Assembly (NCBI GenBank): GCA_026874595.1
Contig: CM049316.1
Span: 34,791,339-34,855,338, forward strand
Direction: 5' to 3'
DNA length: 64,000 nucleotides
Origin: Sipunculus nudus
Lineage: Eukaryota; Annelida; Sipuncula; Golfingiida; Sipunculidae
In this document: positions 32,943 to 45,955 of the stretch, one piece after another
Layout: every line of letters starts with the position of its first letter
Numbering within the stretch: the stretch's first letter is position 1
Made by a program: the position numbers and the translations under genes
The notes under the pieces: generated by a model
The model's input: the letters and a program-made list of their open reading frames with translations, nothing else
Database searches by the model: none
What the model was told of the DNA's origin: nothing

Positions 32943-34489
32943 GCAAGTTTTTTTTTTGTTTTTTTTTTTTATACCTGGTACCTGTCAGGAATTGTAATCA
33001 ATTCAAAAGAGCTAGATAATGCGGGTTTGATAATAATTCCTGGCCCTGGTCTGGTGGCGAAATCCTGTAAAAAACTTGCTTTTTAGGCAGCGGTTAAAAC
33101 GAAGGAGATCAAGAACGACTGCAGTAAATTACCGAGTGGAATGTAGTGAGGATTATGTGCTAATTCAAATAAAAATTTACACAAAACAGCCACGAAATAT
33201 ACACATAATATGTTTGTCTGAAATTACAAGTCAAGAGTTCTAGTGAAACTCGGCGGTACCTAATGCCAATATCTGTAAAATATAGTCAAAACTCAAAACA
33301 AGGTGAAATAAACAAGCTATCATCATTGAAGGAAATTACTTCTTCCCTTTGATGAATGGGAGAATCAATTGGACAAACATGTGATAAACCATACCTCGGC
33401 AACATATTAAATTCCTCCTCACCTTTATTTACTGGCGTTATTTCTAAAGTTATACCATAAGCAGCTAGCTGCTAACGCAATACTGTTTAGCCGAGCTATA
33501 ACTCAGATACCTTGGAAATACCACCAGCCGCTAAACACGGGCTGATATTGGCAGTTCACATTGAACTGCTGTCTTCCAGTGGTACGTATGGACCTTGTTT
33601 TTGCGTTTGGCCGGTTTAAGTCCTGCTTTCCAAATATTCCCTGTCTACTGGGCCGTGTTTTACACATTGTACTATATGTGTACGTCACTAGCTAAATATT
33701 ATTTAAGCGCCTGTTTACATCAAATACTAATTTAAATTCTTACAGTCAGCTTTAGCCTGCCTTATATGTAATATTTATGTATTTCTGGCTTTCTCACGTC
33801 CTTCTGAGATAATTCTACGGGATTTCAGCTTCGGAAAGTTTCTATTACGTCACTGTTAAGGATTTATAAGCTAATAAACAAGCTATTTAGCAACTGGTAC
33901 ACGTACTTGTGTTGACAAACAGAAAAAAAAACTGCGGTTTACTGCGCATGTGCCGAGGTTAACAAGTCATAATTGTTATTGGTTAGATGGCAACACATGT
34001 TTTTGTCATTTGCTAAATTCTGGTTCGCTGGATTTGTCGCCAGCGGTTTGTAGTCGGCTCTTCTTAATTAAGGCTGCGGATCCTACCATATTATTAACTC
34101 TTAACAATAACGACAGCCTGTTCATCGTAGGATCGGCGTTTTTTAGCTGATTTCTATACATCGTTCTATAGATATTCTTTAATTTACGTCAATAGCGGAA
34201 TAGGCCCTTCCTTTTGAAGTTGAAATTTGCAGCCAACAACACATATGTGAGTGTTAATTTTATCTAACAGTTTAATGTATTATTGGAGAAGGCAGGTTTA
34301 TATGATATGAGGACAACCAACGCGGTTGTTATCATCAGGTTTATATCTATGGACGTAATATCTGGTCACAGTACTCTTTCAAAATGCTATTAGACTCAGT
34401 GAGACAGGTCTGGTAATGCCTCGGTCATTACGGGTAGTAACCATATAACCATGTAAAAGAGACTCTTGGTGTCGCTGGAATGAATTATA

Positions 34490-36339
34490 TACGTTTTGAT
34501 ATATTATATATTATTTTAACCGACATTGCTTCTATACTCTCCTGTCGAGAAGGGCTTCGGAATCGTGTGGCAAACTTTTACATATCGGGTAATTCAGAAA
34601 AAAAGTCCCGATTTTAAGGGGTTGATAATTTTATAAATATTGGTGATGGTAGTTAGCGTGCAGATATATTGTATATTATTTTTATAGTTCTGTAAAATTT
34701 AATTGGTCCATGAGTTCAACTGCCTCATATATTACAAGAATAAATTTGCATTGCGAACTTTGCTTTATCCAGTGCTGTTTATAGAGCTGCATAATGTCCT
34801 CGGGGTTGGTGTCAAGTGTCATCTGGGTTCGGGACATTTGGACCTGGTGTGATGGCCTTTTGCTCCGGGATGACTAGGTACATCCTTTTCATGCCAAAAT
34901 AAAATAATATTATTTTCATAGTTTTTTCATAGATACCTTGATGTGTACAGAATGATTTTTAGCTCTGCTGATAAAGAATTAATCATGTGTTAATTCGTAG
35001 AAAAAGGATGGAGAAGGTTATGCATCGCGAGGGCATTTTTATGGAAAGGGTAGAAACTACGTTCTGTGAACAGGGTAATCAAGCTTTTTGGAAGAGCATT
35101 TTCAGTTGATCGGCAAGCTAGGAGGCTAAGTACTGCAAGAACTAGGGTGAACAAGAATTACATTAAAGAGAACAATCTTCTCAAGAGGACAACCTGGGTA
35201 CACATGGGTCCCAGGAGACAATTACCTGTAACTTGCATGAAGATCAGTCAAACATCAGTAGACAGATTGACAAGAGACGTAAATCTGTTGATCACAAACT
35301 ATAATTGACAATTAATGACAAACTGTTACCCATAAAGCTACACCTGTACCCAATTACCTGAATAACCCCGGGTGACACTGAACACCGAAAACCAGGTGCA
35401 TCATGCAGTACCCGGGACTGGATATAACACATTTCACTGAAAATCTATTCTTGTTGTGAATCAGGAAGTAGAACTCATGAACCAATGAAACTGTAGACAC
35501 CTATCTGAATTATATACACCTTTATACACTGACAATAAATTGCATGCATTATTTATAAAGTTATTAACCCCTTTCATTTCAACTTTATCATTTAGAAATA
35601 ATGTTACTAATGTTTATGAAAACAAAACACCCAAAACATCCATTTCGTACGTTAGAGGAAAGTCAATAATCTGTAAAAGACCTTTACACAGAAATGTTCC
35701 TGCTGTTATGGCGGATTAAACGCTTTTCAAATAAAATACTCCTTGGGAAACACGAATGATCAATCATTTATATAATTGCTTTCAAGAGAACCCTAAAAAT
35801 GATATGAAAAAAAACAGGCGCAGCAATAAAACAACACGTAGGAAACAAAAAGACACAGGTAACTCCGAGAGACTTTGTTAATTAATATTTTCACCCTTCC
35901 ACTTATGTAAACGTTCCAAGTGCAGTGTTAATAATTCAATGACCACGAACGCGAACTTCCGGAAGATGTTATGTAAAACTGCAGCCTGCAGTAAAACTTT
36001 ACAATTGAAAGGGGTTGGAATTTTGAGCAATATTGTAAAGATATTAATCCTTGTTGTGCAATATCAACATTTAAACGTAGTCTCAAAGAAAATAAATTTA
36101 CTTAACTAAAAAATCATATCATATTTAAATTCATTTTCATAATCAAATATTTATCATTTTGTTTTCTCTATATGGCGAAATATGTAATTTTTGTTTTATT
36201 ACTGCACACTGTCTGCATCATTTAACCTACTTTGTTAAATGTTAATACTGAGAGGACATATACTCTGTGGGTCAGTCCTCTTTGTCACAGGTACAATTAT
36301 ATAGAAATGAACAGTTTCATGTATATCATATCGTTATGA
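34490..36339. other. Copy A-specific stretch, no gene recognised
   Basis: About 1.85 kb present in copy A but replaced in copy B by about 400 bp (43045-43450). It is A+T-rich; an 80-codon open frame at 35066-35308 has no recognisable domain. It could be an insertion in A or a loss from B. Confidence 0.5.
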
Positions 36340-36404
36340 GGCTAGATTATCATGACATTTCTTTTAATTATTGTGCTGTAAACGGATACTTTTTAGTTTC
36401 GTGC

Positions 36405-37370
36405 AGTTAAATGTGCAGAAATCACGCGAGTTGGTGAACCAGGTCGATACTCAGCTAATTAAACAGGATGGGTAATCAAGGTATTTACAACAATGTTGTG
36501 ATCCAGTTGGCCAGGTTTTTACAGTGATATTCTCCCTTCGAGTTAATCTTGTCTTTTTGCAGTTTCCACTTTTAACTAAGTACTTCAAGTAGTATTGGCA
36601 AACCATTGTAATCAGACTGAGATGGAATTTGAGTGGGCATCTGGGAACACGGTTTGCTCATTTCAAATTATGTCAAATCGCCTCATATGAGCTGACGAAG
36701 GAAGCATTTTAAAAATTTTATTAGAAAAACGGATTAACCTTTCACGAACGGCCACTTTTATGAGCCAATTTGTTAGGGTATTAAACCAAAAAAATACTAT
36801 TGTTGATTACTCAAAACTCTCTGTCAGCAAGAACTAATACGAAACTTTTAAACCATATCGTTTCTCTGCTAATCGCGAATCATATAATAAACGAACTTTT
36901 AATCTGCACTCTGTGGAATGCAAGCCTCCGCTATCTTGGACCTTTTAATTCAATTCGTGCACAAGTGACTAGACATTTGTGAATATTCCTTGAACCATGA
37001 TCATTTGTCGGATGCACATCAAAATCTAATCGATTCTTCGAATGATCCATTTCCGACGTGCCGAGAACATTTCATGAACTTCCGTTCCTTATTGAGTTAT
37101 GTTGTCAACAAACACACAAGCAAACACACGAACGTGGATTAACACATACCCTTCTGGCGGGTCCAGCTACAACGGAAACAGTCAAGTTGTATATACAGCT
37201 AAGAGCAAATAAATGGTATTACCTAAGTAAAAAAAAATAACCGCCGCAAGACAAAACCAAGGTCTTCTCTCTCTCTGTGAAAAAAATAAACTTGTTTCAA
37301 ATAACTGTTTGATTAAGCTGTTCATACAACTTGACCATCTTCCTTGTAGTTGCCTTCGCGAGGTCAGAGC
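36405..37370 (-). repeat. Inverted sub-segment of the duplication, copy A
   Basis: Reverse complement of about 43985-45060 in copy B, although the flanking blocks are in direct orientation. Landmarks: GCAGAAATCACGCGAGTTGGTGAACCAGG faces CCTGGTTCACAAACTAGCGTGATTTTTGC in B, and CCGCAAGACAAAACCAAGGTC faces GACCTTGGTTTTGACTTGCGG. It contains part of dispersed repeat R3 (36880-37160), whose inverted copies may have mediated the inversion. Confidence 0.8.
36880..37160 (-). repeat. Dispersed repeat R3 within inverted sub-segment
   Basis: Minus-strand copy of the family at 774 and 9793. The plus strand shows TGGAATGCAAGCCTCCGC, TTTGTGAATATTCCTTGA, ATCAAAATCTAATCGATTCTTC and CAACAAACACACAAGCAAACAC. 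Confidence 0.65.
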
Positions 37371-38362
37371 CTCAAAACCGTCTCCGAATTAGGAAAAAAC
37401 GGGGGGTCCAGGTCGCGAAATTTCGTCTGAAACCCTTGTAAAAAGGTTGAGATTGCTGAAAAAGGTGGAGGGGGGGGGGGACCCATTGGACCCTTCCTCT
37501 GGATTTGCTCCTTACTGTGGCAGGGGTCCAAAACTTTACCTACTGGGCCAATTACTTTTTTACTTCATTCTTAGACTGAAGGAGCATTACAAAGAATTTC
37601 TCATCGGATACCATTTAATGGGTTCTCTTTTAAAATGTAGGACCACGAATCTTTCTTCATTTATCTTTATCTTTTATCAAAAAGAATCAATCGAACACGG
37701 GAACGGTATACTAGTTGGTACTTTCTTTCTATTTAGCCGTAATAACGTTGATATCAGGTGACAATTTATCCCTTCATAATGACTGCTTGTGTCTGAAACG
37801 TTTAAAGCTTCTTCAACAATGACATCCGTCATTGCTTGAATTCGGGATCTCGTATCTATGAATAATTAGAATGTGTGCTCCATCATGGCCGTGTTAACTA
37901 GACAATGGTATGTAATTGAAGTGTAAAATATATGTATATGAGTCTTCAACTTGCAGATAGTCAGAAAGAAATATTTTATACCAAATCACTAGCTCGAATC
38001 TCGAACTGTCATGATAAATTGGTATAAATGAACTGACATCACACACCGTTTAAAATATATGTTTCATAACCATGTGTGAATTTTGTTTCCTATAATTCAT
38101 TAATGTGATAATCTGACAATGCTCAGACTCAAAATAGTACATAATATGCATGCGGCATCATACGTCTTGTATATACTTCTTTGGAAATAATTTCCTGTAC
38201 ATAGATATATAATTTTTTTTTTTTTTTCAAAATCAACCCTACATATTTGAATTATATTGTCAACGTCCATCCGGAAATAGAGAATACAGTAAGCTTAAAC
38301 ATGCATTGCAATGTCATGTGTCATTCAGATGTAAACTGAAATATTCCTATACATTCGGAGGT

Positions 38363-38850
38363 TGGTTTATTTTTAAATAGTTACTGAGTATTGGCTTATT
38401 TTTTAATAGTTTCTGAGTATTGGCTTATTTTTAATAGCTTCTGAGTATTGGCTTATTTTTATATAATTACTGAGTATTGGCTTATTTTTAAATGGTTTCT
38501 GAGTATTGGCTTATTTTTAAATTGTTTCTGAGTATTGGCTTATTTTTATATAATTACTGAGTATTGGCTTATTTTTAACTAGTTACTGATTATTGGCTTA
38601 TTTCTAAATAGTTACTGAGTATTGGCTTATTTTTAAATGGTTTCTGAGTATTGGCTTATTTTTGAAGAGTTTCTGAGTATTGGCTTATTTTTAATTAGTT
38701 ACTGATTATTGGTTTATTTTTAAATAGTTACTGAGTATTGACTAATTTTTAAATAGTTACTGAGTATTGACTTATGTTTAAATATTTATTGAGTATTGAT
38801 TAATGTTTAAATAGTTACTGAGTAAGGACTAAGTTTTTAATAGTTACCTG
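38363..38850 (+). repeat. ~29-bp minisatellite, about 16 units
   Basis: Units of the form TTGGCTTATTTTTAAATAGTTACTGAGTA, with frequent GTTTCTGAG and ATTACTGAG variants and sequence decay towards the right end. The matching place in copy B (about 47906-47955) holds only one to two units, so the array expanded in A or collapsed in B after the duplication. Confidence 0.9.
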
Positions 38851-40229
38851 CATGATATTCATATTACTATATATTAGACTTAATAAGAACAGATCCAGCG
38901 AAATTAATCCTATACATGTCGAATTTATTTTTAAAGCTATCAGTATACATTAAATAATTTATATATACAAGTTAAAAAATCATTTTGGGGTTACGTCAAA
39001 AGTTTACAAGTTACCATTTGATTTTTGAAAATTGTCAAAGATTTGTTTCATATAACAGTAATAAGAATAGTAATAAGAACTGGTTAAAGCGGTACCGACG
39101 CTGTTAAATAGACCAATTTGGCTTTATTACACCTGGAATTATTCATACGTTTGTCCCTAAACTTATTTTAGCAAAACCGGAGCCCAAGGCACGTGGTACC
39201 ATGGCAACCACTTAGTTGATAATGGACTACGCAAACACTAATCAATGGAGAATAATAATAGTAAACAGTTAAGAATTAATTAAAGATGTTGATGTAAATA
39301 CATTCATCTGTTAACCTTACTTTTAACCATGTCTCCTGTCAGATTTGTAATTTAGCGAATGAACACATTTCCCTGCGTCTAACAGTAAGTAATTAAATCA
39401 AAGTGCTCTAAAAACAGATAATTTGATTCATCTTGCTAATCGGGTTTAGTCCAAGGTGAATGCGGGACTCCAAAAGCAAAACACGACGCCACGAATGGTC
39501 GAAGATTTAATAAAGCCACGTTGTGTCTGTAGTTAATAATCGGTGATTTTGTTTTCCTTCCCATGCACAAAAATGATGCTTATTACAGAAAAAATTGGTT
39601 AGAAGCTGCTTTGCTAGGTATGAATATTTGGTTGTTCTCTTATGTGACAAGTAAACTAACTGGTCTCAGAGAGATCCTTATCCACGAGCATGCGCACTGC
39701 ACGTGATCTCCGACTAAGATATGAGGTCCAATGTGCCAGCATTGTAGGTATCGCCAAGTGAAATCTAAAATAACCCGAAAATACAACACGCACCTCACCG
39801 TTTAATATGAGGGAAATTCTTTACGATTAGTCATATTAGATATTAAAAGATATGATCTTTTTTAACCAAATCATTCACTCGAACACTCAGTATAACTGAT
39901 TGTTGAGAGGTAAAAACAGCAAAAATAAAAGAAAGAGTAAAAGATTTAATTATTCATTATCAGTTCTCTATCGAGAAGGTTTCTAATAAATGACTTCGAC
40001 CTTTCATTTCTACCGTCCTGTATATGTCAGATGCATTATAGATGAGGTCATAAGGCGCACTTGTGGCGTAATGATATCTATTGACGTAATGTTACCATTA
40101 AGCTTCAGACTTAATTCTTTATTTAACAAGAGGCCTACATAACGGTCACGTGTATGAGGTATGACGAAATTGTCAATGTTTACATAACCACGCATAGGTA
40201 GCTCAGACTGAAACCTAGGTCTCACTTAT

Positions 40230-40910
40230 CACGTTCTGTCTACGGTTTACCGCGTTCTTGAAAGTCATTGGGGGATTTGGTATCACGTGGTCTTAACCGT
40301 AGGACACCGTAGGGGAACGTGAATGAACTTGAATGGTCTTGCGGGTTCCACATTCTCTTTGAAATGTTGGAAAACATACGGGACAGAACATGGACCCTGA
40401 CACATAACAGAATCGGATCCAGGGGAGGGATCCAGGGGGTCCTAACCCCATCCCCACCCCCCTTTTTTTCAGCCGCCGCAACCTTTTTTTTAAGGGTTCC
40501 AGACCAATTTTTCCGGCCTGGACCTCCTTTTCCGAACCTGGGGACCTTTTTTTCAGGGTTTCCTTAGTCCTCCTCGGTTGGACTGCTCCTTTTCCTTAAT
40601 CCTGGATCCAACCCTGCATAAATGTGCACCTCCTGGCACCTGGGTAGAACTGATTTGGCGTGTCAACCCCTGGGAGCTAAGTCCTCATGTCACCCGAGAA
40701 CGTGGTCTATTGCCGTAAGATACCGTATAAAAACGTGACTGAACGTGGTTATCGTGACGCCGCCGGGACACTGCCTTCGGATAACGTAAATAACAGTAGC
40801 AGTACCATAACGAGAACGTGGCGAGCACTGGGAAGAACGGGGCCTGTGTACGTTCTTCTACGGCAAGCCGCGTTTTACCTTAAGAGAACGTGGTTATAAC
40901 AATAGCAGCC
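40230..40910 (+). repeat. CGT-rich dispersed repeat R2 in copy A
   Basis: Opposite in orientation to the copy at 25-26 kb and matching 50750-51180 in copy B. Contains ACCGTAGGACACCGTAGG, GAAATGTTGGAAAACATACGG, CATAACGAGAACGTGGCGAG and ACGTTCTTCTACGGCA. It is interrupted by the 209-bp insertion at 40408-40616. Confidence 0.65.
40408..40616. mobile_element. 209-bp TIR element, copy A only
   Basis: The ends CAGAATCGGATCCAGG and CCTGGATCCAACCCTG are inverted repeats (12 of 16 positions agree). It is flanked by the 5-bp direct repeat CATAA (40403-40407 and 40617-40621). Copy B lacks it (CTGATACAAAAATGTGCACC near 50887-50905). The CAGNNNNGGATCCAGG terminus resembles hAT-type miniature elements, but those normally give 8-bp duplications, so the class is open. 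Confidence 0.75.
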
Positions 40911-43044
40911 CCTAAACTTGAGGTGTGAAAGGACATTTTATATTTTTGACTTAAGTAAATATCTGGGAGCATGGAATAGGAAAATTTGGTTTAAATTTTA
41001 CCACAAAAATGTTGGTTGATGCATGGTAACGTATCCTTCCTGTTAATTGGAACAGTGGTATTCCCGCGTTCTCTGTCCGCTTAATATTGATTTTTTTCCT
41101 GTTTGAATTCTAAATCATTACATGGAAAGTTAATTAGCCCTCAAATGTGAGCACACAAAATACCTGTTAAAATAAGAACTTAATAAAGTCAAGTGCAAAA
41201 GCTTGATAATTGGCCCGTCTTACCTCGAAAACATTTGTAAGAACTAGTTCATTTGTTGTAAATTAATTGGGGTCCCAGATTCGGACACTAGAGAGAAAAA
41301 GGAAGTTTGTTGGAAATTGATGGGTAATTGAATAATATTATGGATATAAATACCACTGTCCTTGTCGAATCGACTAATTTCCGCACTTTCAGCGACCGCG
41401 AATCATGTTCCTTCTTTTAAAATCAAGTTAATTGGATTCAGGGTAATATTTATATTTTGCCTGTTAAGATGAATGACGGTTTACAACCCGACAAAGAAAG
41501 CACTCCTTCGACAATTTTTAAAATACTATGCCATGTAAGTTAAAATGAAAAAAAATGACACGGTTATGTAATGTCCTGCAGTTATATCATTTGACGCCCG
41601 TAGCAAATACATTAACGAATCCTTAAGGGAGCAGTAAGAACTCCAGGAAGAAAAACACATGACGCTTCGCTGAATCTGAAACGTTACTAATGAACGCTAC
41701 ATATATAGGTCACAAAGTGACCTAATTTGGACGTTAGGTGAGAATAGTCAAGTTTGGAATAAAAATATATATAGTTAAGATTTTGTGCTAAATGACAGAA
41801 AATATACGCAAATCAGCATCAAAATATACATATAACATGTTTGTTTGAAATAACAAGTCAAGAGTTCTAGTGAAACTCGGCGCTACCTAATGTCAATATC
41901 TGTTGTCAAAACTCAAAACAAGGTGAAACAAACAAGCCATCATCATTGAAGGAAAGAATCAATTGGACAAACATGTGATAAACCATTCCTCTTCACTTAT
42001 ATTTACTGGCGTTATTTGTAAAGGTATATCATAAGCAGCTAGCTGCTTTCGCAATACTTTCTAGCCGAGCTATAACTCAAAAACCTCGGAAATACCACCA
42101 GTCGCTGAACTCGGGCTGATATTGGCAGTTCTCATTGAACTGCTGTCTTCCAGTGGAACGTATGGACCTTGTTTTGGCGTTTGGCTCTTTGCTTTCAAAT
42201 AATTCCTGTCTACTGGTCCGTGATTTACACATTGTACTTTATGTGTACGTCATTAGCTAAATATTTAAGCGCCTGTTTACACTAAATACTAAATTAAATT
42301 CTTACAGTCAGCTTTAGACTGCCTTATTCGAAATATTTATGTAATTTCTGGCTTACTCAGGTCCTTATGAAATAACTCTACGGGATTTTTGCTTCGGAAA
42401 GATTCTATTACGTCACTGTTACGGATTTATAAGCTAATAACAACTTATTTGTAAACATGGTACAAGTGCTAATGTTTACAAACAGAGAAAAATGCGGTTG
42501 ACTGCGCGTGTGCCGAAGTTGAAAAGTCATAGTTGCTATTGGTTAGGTTGCAACACTATCTTTTGTTATTTTCAAAATTCTAGTTCGCTGGGTTTGTCAC
42601 AAGTTCTTTTTTGTTGGATCTTCTTAAATAAGATTGCGGATCCCAACATATTATTAACACGAGATTCTAAACATTACCAACAGCCTATGCATCGTGGTAT
42701 TGGCGTTTTCTTTAAGCTTATTTTTGTAAATGGTTTAAGAGTTTCTCTTTATTTAGTTCACGTCAATATCGAAATAGGCCCTTCCTTTTGAAGTTGAAGT
42801 TTGCAGCCATCAACACATATGCGAGTGTTAATTGTATCTAATAGTTTAAAGTATTATTTTGGAAGGCAGATATGTATGATAAAGAAGAGAAACATTGCGC
42901 AGTATTCCTATGGACGAAATATCTCGTTCACAGTACTGTTAGAAAACTCAAAATGCCATCAGTCTCAGTGAGACAGGTCTTATAACGCTTCAGATAATTT
43001 GGATAGTTGAAACTATATAACCATGTACAAGAGAGCCTTGGTGT

Positions 43045-43450
43045 CGCAGGATTCACAGTGATGGACACAGTCCTCTGATTTTGCCTGCAGAGCACTCACC
43101 TTGGGTCGGGCCATATCGTGAACATCTCTTTTTTGCGACCACGCCCAAATCTATACATTAGAGTAGGAATACCGAGTTGGGCTATGTGCCCGTTATTGCT
43201 TAGTCCAAAGCTCACAAACACTAACCGTCCAATTCTGCACAGTGTGCACCGACAGGGAATCATTTGGGACAAAAACTTGTCGTTGGTCGTCAAAGCGGGG
43301 TGATGATGTATGCAGGAGGGGGAGCGGGGGTTGGGGTTTTTTTTTTGGGGGGGGGGGGGGACGGAGGGGGGAGTATATGATGATATGCATTAGATTTCTC
43401 CTGGACTATAAAAGCGTGGTCGTCGTAGCGAGGTCGTCACGTCAGCGGGT
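43045..43450. other. Copy B-specific stretch with T8/G14 run
   Basis: Replaces the 1.85-kb A-specific stretch. Contains a 14-base G run at 43347-43360 within a G-rich patch (43310-43375). Overlapping open frames on both strands are short and unrecognised. Confidence 0.5.
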
Positions 43451-43689
43451 TCATTGGGAGACTAGATTAAAATGATTTTTCTTAAAATTATAGTGCTGTA
43501 AACGGGTACTTTAAAGTTTTATGCAAAGCAAAGAGGATTTTATTAATCATTGGCATATTGAATATTAAAAAAGCAGCATATATTCCTTTTGACAAAACAT
43601 CTGTTGCGACAGACGGCATGTGTTTTTTTGCCGTGGTTTGTCAGAGTTGAGGCGGAACACTCTCCCGTTGAATAGTGGTTAAAGAACAC

Positions 43690-44000
43690 AATCTTGAATG
43701 AGAATCAATATTTGAAGGGATGCAAGCCTACGCCATGTACTTGGGGTCTCTTATGTTGGATGCTTCACAACCTGTGGTTGCATTCACTGTTCAAGGTTCA
43801 TTCTTGCATTAGTGACTGTACGTTTGTGAGTATTCCTGTGACGTCCCTGAATCTGGATCATACTCCGGATCCACACCAATATATAATCGATTCTTCTTTT
43901 GGCTCAATCCACGAAATACCCTGAGTGTTACAAGAGAATCTGATTGCGTAACACATAAAACACAAACACACAAACGAACGGGGATGAAGGCATACCCTCC
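43690..44000 (-). repeat. Dispersed repeat R3, left inverted partner
   Basis: Minus-strand R3 copy (CAAACACACAAACGAACGGGGATGAAGGCATACCCTCCTGG region at 43965-44005). It faces the plus-strand copy at 44270-44560, so the two form an imperfect inverted pair about 270 bp apart. Confidence 0.65.
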
Positions 44001-45060
44001 TGGCGAAGGCAACTACAAGGAAGACGGTCACGTGGTATGAACAGCTAAGACTGTTATGTCATGTGCAAATACATTATCAAATCTTAAAGGTGAAGACTGA
44101 CGGTAATCAACCCGTAATTAAAAAAAATAATTCTTTTTCCCCAGAGAGAGAGAGGACCTTGGTTTTGACTTGCGGGTATATTTGTTACTTAGATATTGCA
44201 ATGTCTCTGCCCTTAGCTGTGCATACAACCTGACTGTCTTTGTTGTAACTGACTCTGCCAGGGGTGTATGCCCTAATACCCATTCATGTGTTTGTTTATG
44301 TGTTTGTTGACAATATAACTCAATTTCATTAAACGTTCAGGGAATTTCGGAAATGGGCCATTGAAGTATCAATTAGATTTTGATGTTCATCCGACAAAAG
44401 GTCATGGTTCAGGAACGTCATCAAGGAATATTCACAAATGCAGAGTCACTTGTGCACGAATGAACCACCCAATATGTGACAAATAAGTGAATTCAAAGGT
44501 CCGAAGATAGCGGCGGCTTACATTCCATAGAGTGCAGATTAATAGTTCGTTATTATATGATTCGCAATTAGCAGAGAAACGATATGGTTTCGTATAAGTT
44601 CTTGCTGACAGAGTGTTTTGCACGGAGCAATTAAAAATAGTATTTTTGGTTAAATATCCTAACAAATTGGCTCCTAAAAGTGGCCGTCTGTAATAGGGTA
44701 ACCCGTATTTCTGATAATATAACAACATGCATCCTTCGTCAGATGTAATTAGGCGAATTCACATAATTTGAATTTAGCCAAGCCGTGTTCCCAAATGCCA
44801 ACTCAAATTACACCTCAGTCTTATTCCAATGTTGGCCAATGCTACAGGAATTACTTAGTCAAAAGCAGAAACTGCAATAAGACTAGATTAACTCGAGGGG
44901 AGAATATCACTGTTAAAACCTGGTCAACTGGATCAGAACGTTGTAAATACCTTGTTAACCCATCCTGTTTGATTAGCGAGAATTTTCTTTCTGCGTACCT
45001 GGTTCACAAACTAGCGTGATTTTTGCACATTAAACTTAAAACCAAAATATTGCAGTTTCG
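43985..45060 (+). repeat. Inverted sub-segment of the duplication, copy B
   Basis: Partner of 36405-37370 in copy A, in opposite orientation. Both ends lie in or near R3-like sequence on the left (GCATACCCTCCTGGCG...) and at TTTTTGCACATTAAACTTAAAAC on the right. Confidence 0.8.
44270..44560 (+). repeat. Dispersed repeat R3, right inverted partner
   Basis: Plus-strand R3 copy: CATGTGTTTGTTTATGTGTTTG, GGGAATTTCGGAAATGGGCC, AGATTTTGATGTTCATCCG, AAGGAATATTCACAAATGC, and CGGCGGCTTACATTCCATAGAGTGCA. Confidence 0.65.
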
Positions 45061-45339
45061 TTTAAACAACGATTATTGCACACAGCAAGCTAATTAAAAT
45101 TCAATTGGACACCCGTATTAAGAACTTCCTGTGATTGCGCTTGGCATGTAGTTAAAGAAAACTATTTTTCTTATAATATAATGATTCGAGTTATTTTAAT
45201 TCTTAAGGTAATTAAAATATTACAATTTGATTGATTTTTCTTTTTTGTAAATGTTTTTAAACATAGTGTTTTCTCTGCCATGTTTGGGAGTCCTGTAGTG
45301 TAATGCTGATAAAAACCGTGTTTGCATTCACTTATTCGG

Positions 45340-45550
45340 CCCATATTCCGAGGTTCATTCGTGCATTAGTGAATTTACGTTTATTAATGTTCTAAAAACG
45401 GAAATGTGTGCCGGTTTCAAATTAAAATTTAATCGATTCTTCATTGGACCATTCCCGAAATCCGATCCCCTGACTGCGCGAATTATGTTATGAACAAACA
45501 CACACAAAACACAACCATGAGAACGTGAATGAACGCATAACAACCTAGCT
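45340..45550 (-). repeat. Dispersed repeat R3, fragment
   Basis: GAGGTTCATTCGTGCATTAGTGAATTTACG, AAATTTAATCGATTCTTC and CAAACACACACAAAACACAACC match the minus-strand form of the family. Confidence 0.6.
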
Positions 45551-45955
45551 GAGAGATTAAACCATCAGCATGCTAAACGAATTTACTCAATCACGGAATA
45601 ACGGGATTCCAAGGATTTGCACTGGACATAAAATAAACGATTGGACAATTGATGACATGGTTTGTGACTGGCTGACTGATTAAGTGTTCCTTTATTTTGA
45701 CCCAGAAAGACTTGCTTGTTTGTGTGCGAAGTCCTTGGAAAATACACTCCCGGGTTACAAACTCCTTAGAAATGTGACTGCTTGATCAATATTTATCATT
45801 AAATTAGTGCATGACAGGTCTGCAAAAAATTAGTTAAAAGGACAGTTTTTTTGTTTTATGACTGGTCACGGAGAAAAATGTGCAAAACTAACTCTATTCT
45901 ACTTCCTCTTAGAAAATGAGTTGTGCAATTGACTGGATTCAAAAATAAATGTCAG

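Larger units (their letters stand above)
33151..41779 (+). repeat. Large tandem segmental duplication, copy A
   Basis: Aligns in direct order with copy B (41780-52040). Collinear blocks are 33151-34480 with 41780-43040; about 36340-36400 with 43450-43515; 37480-38360 with 46610-47935; 38870-39880 with 48750-49700 and onward; 39940-41770 with 50440-52030. In the best stretches about nine of ten bases agree by eye. A-only parts are about 34490-36340, the expanded minisatellite at 38363-38850, and the 209-bp insertion at 40408-40616. No open frame is conserved between the copies in a way that suggests a gene. Confidence 0.88.

Noticed and set aside
43985-44720. Single foldback transposon formed by R3 copies
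   Set aside because: The two R3 copies are inverted, but R3 also occurs singly elsewhere (774, 9793, 45340) and the pair lacks common ends, so it is better read as two insertions.
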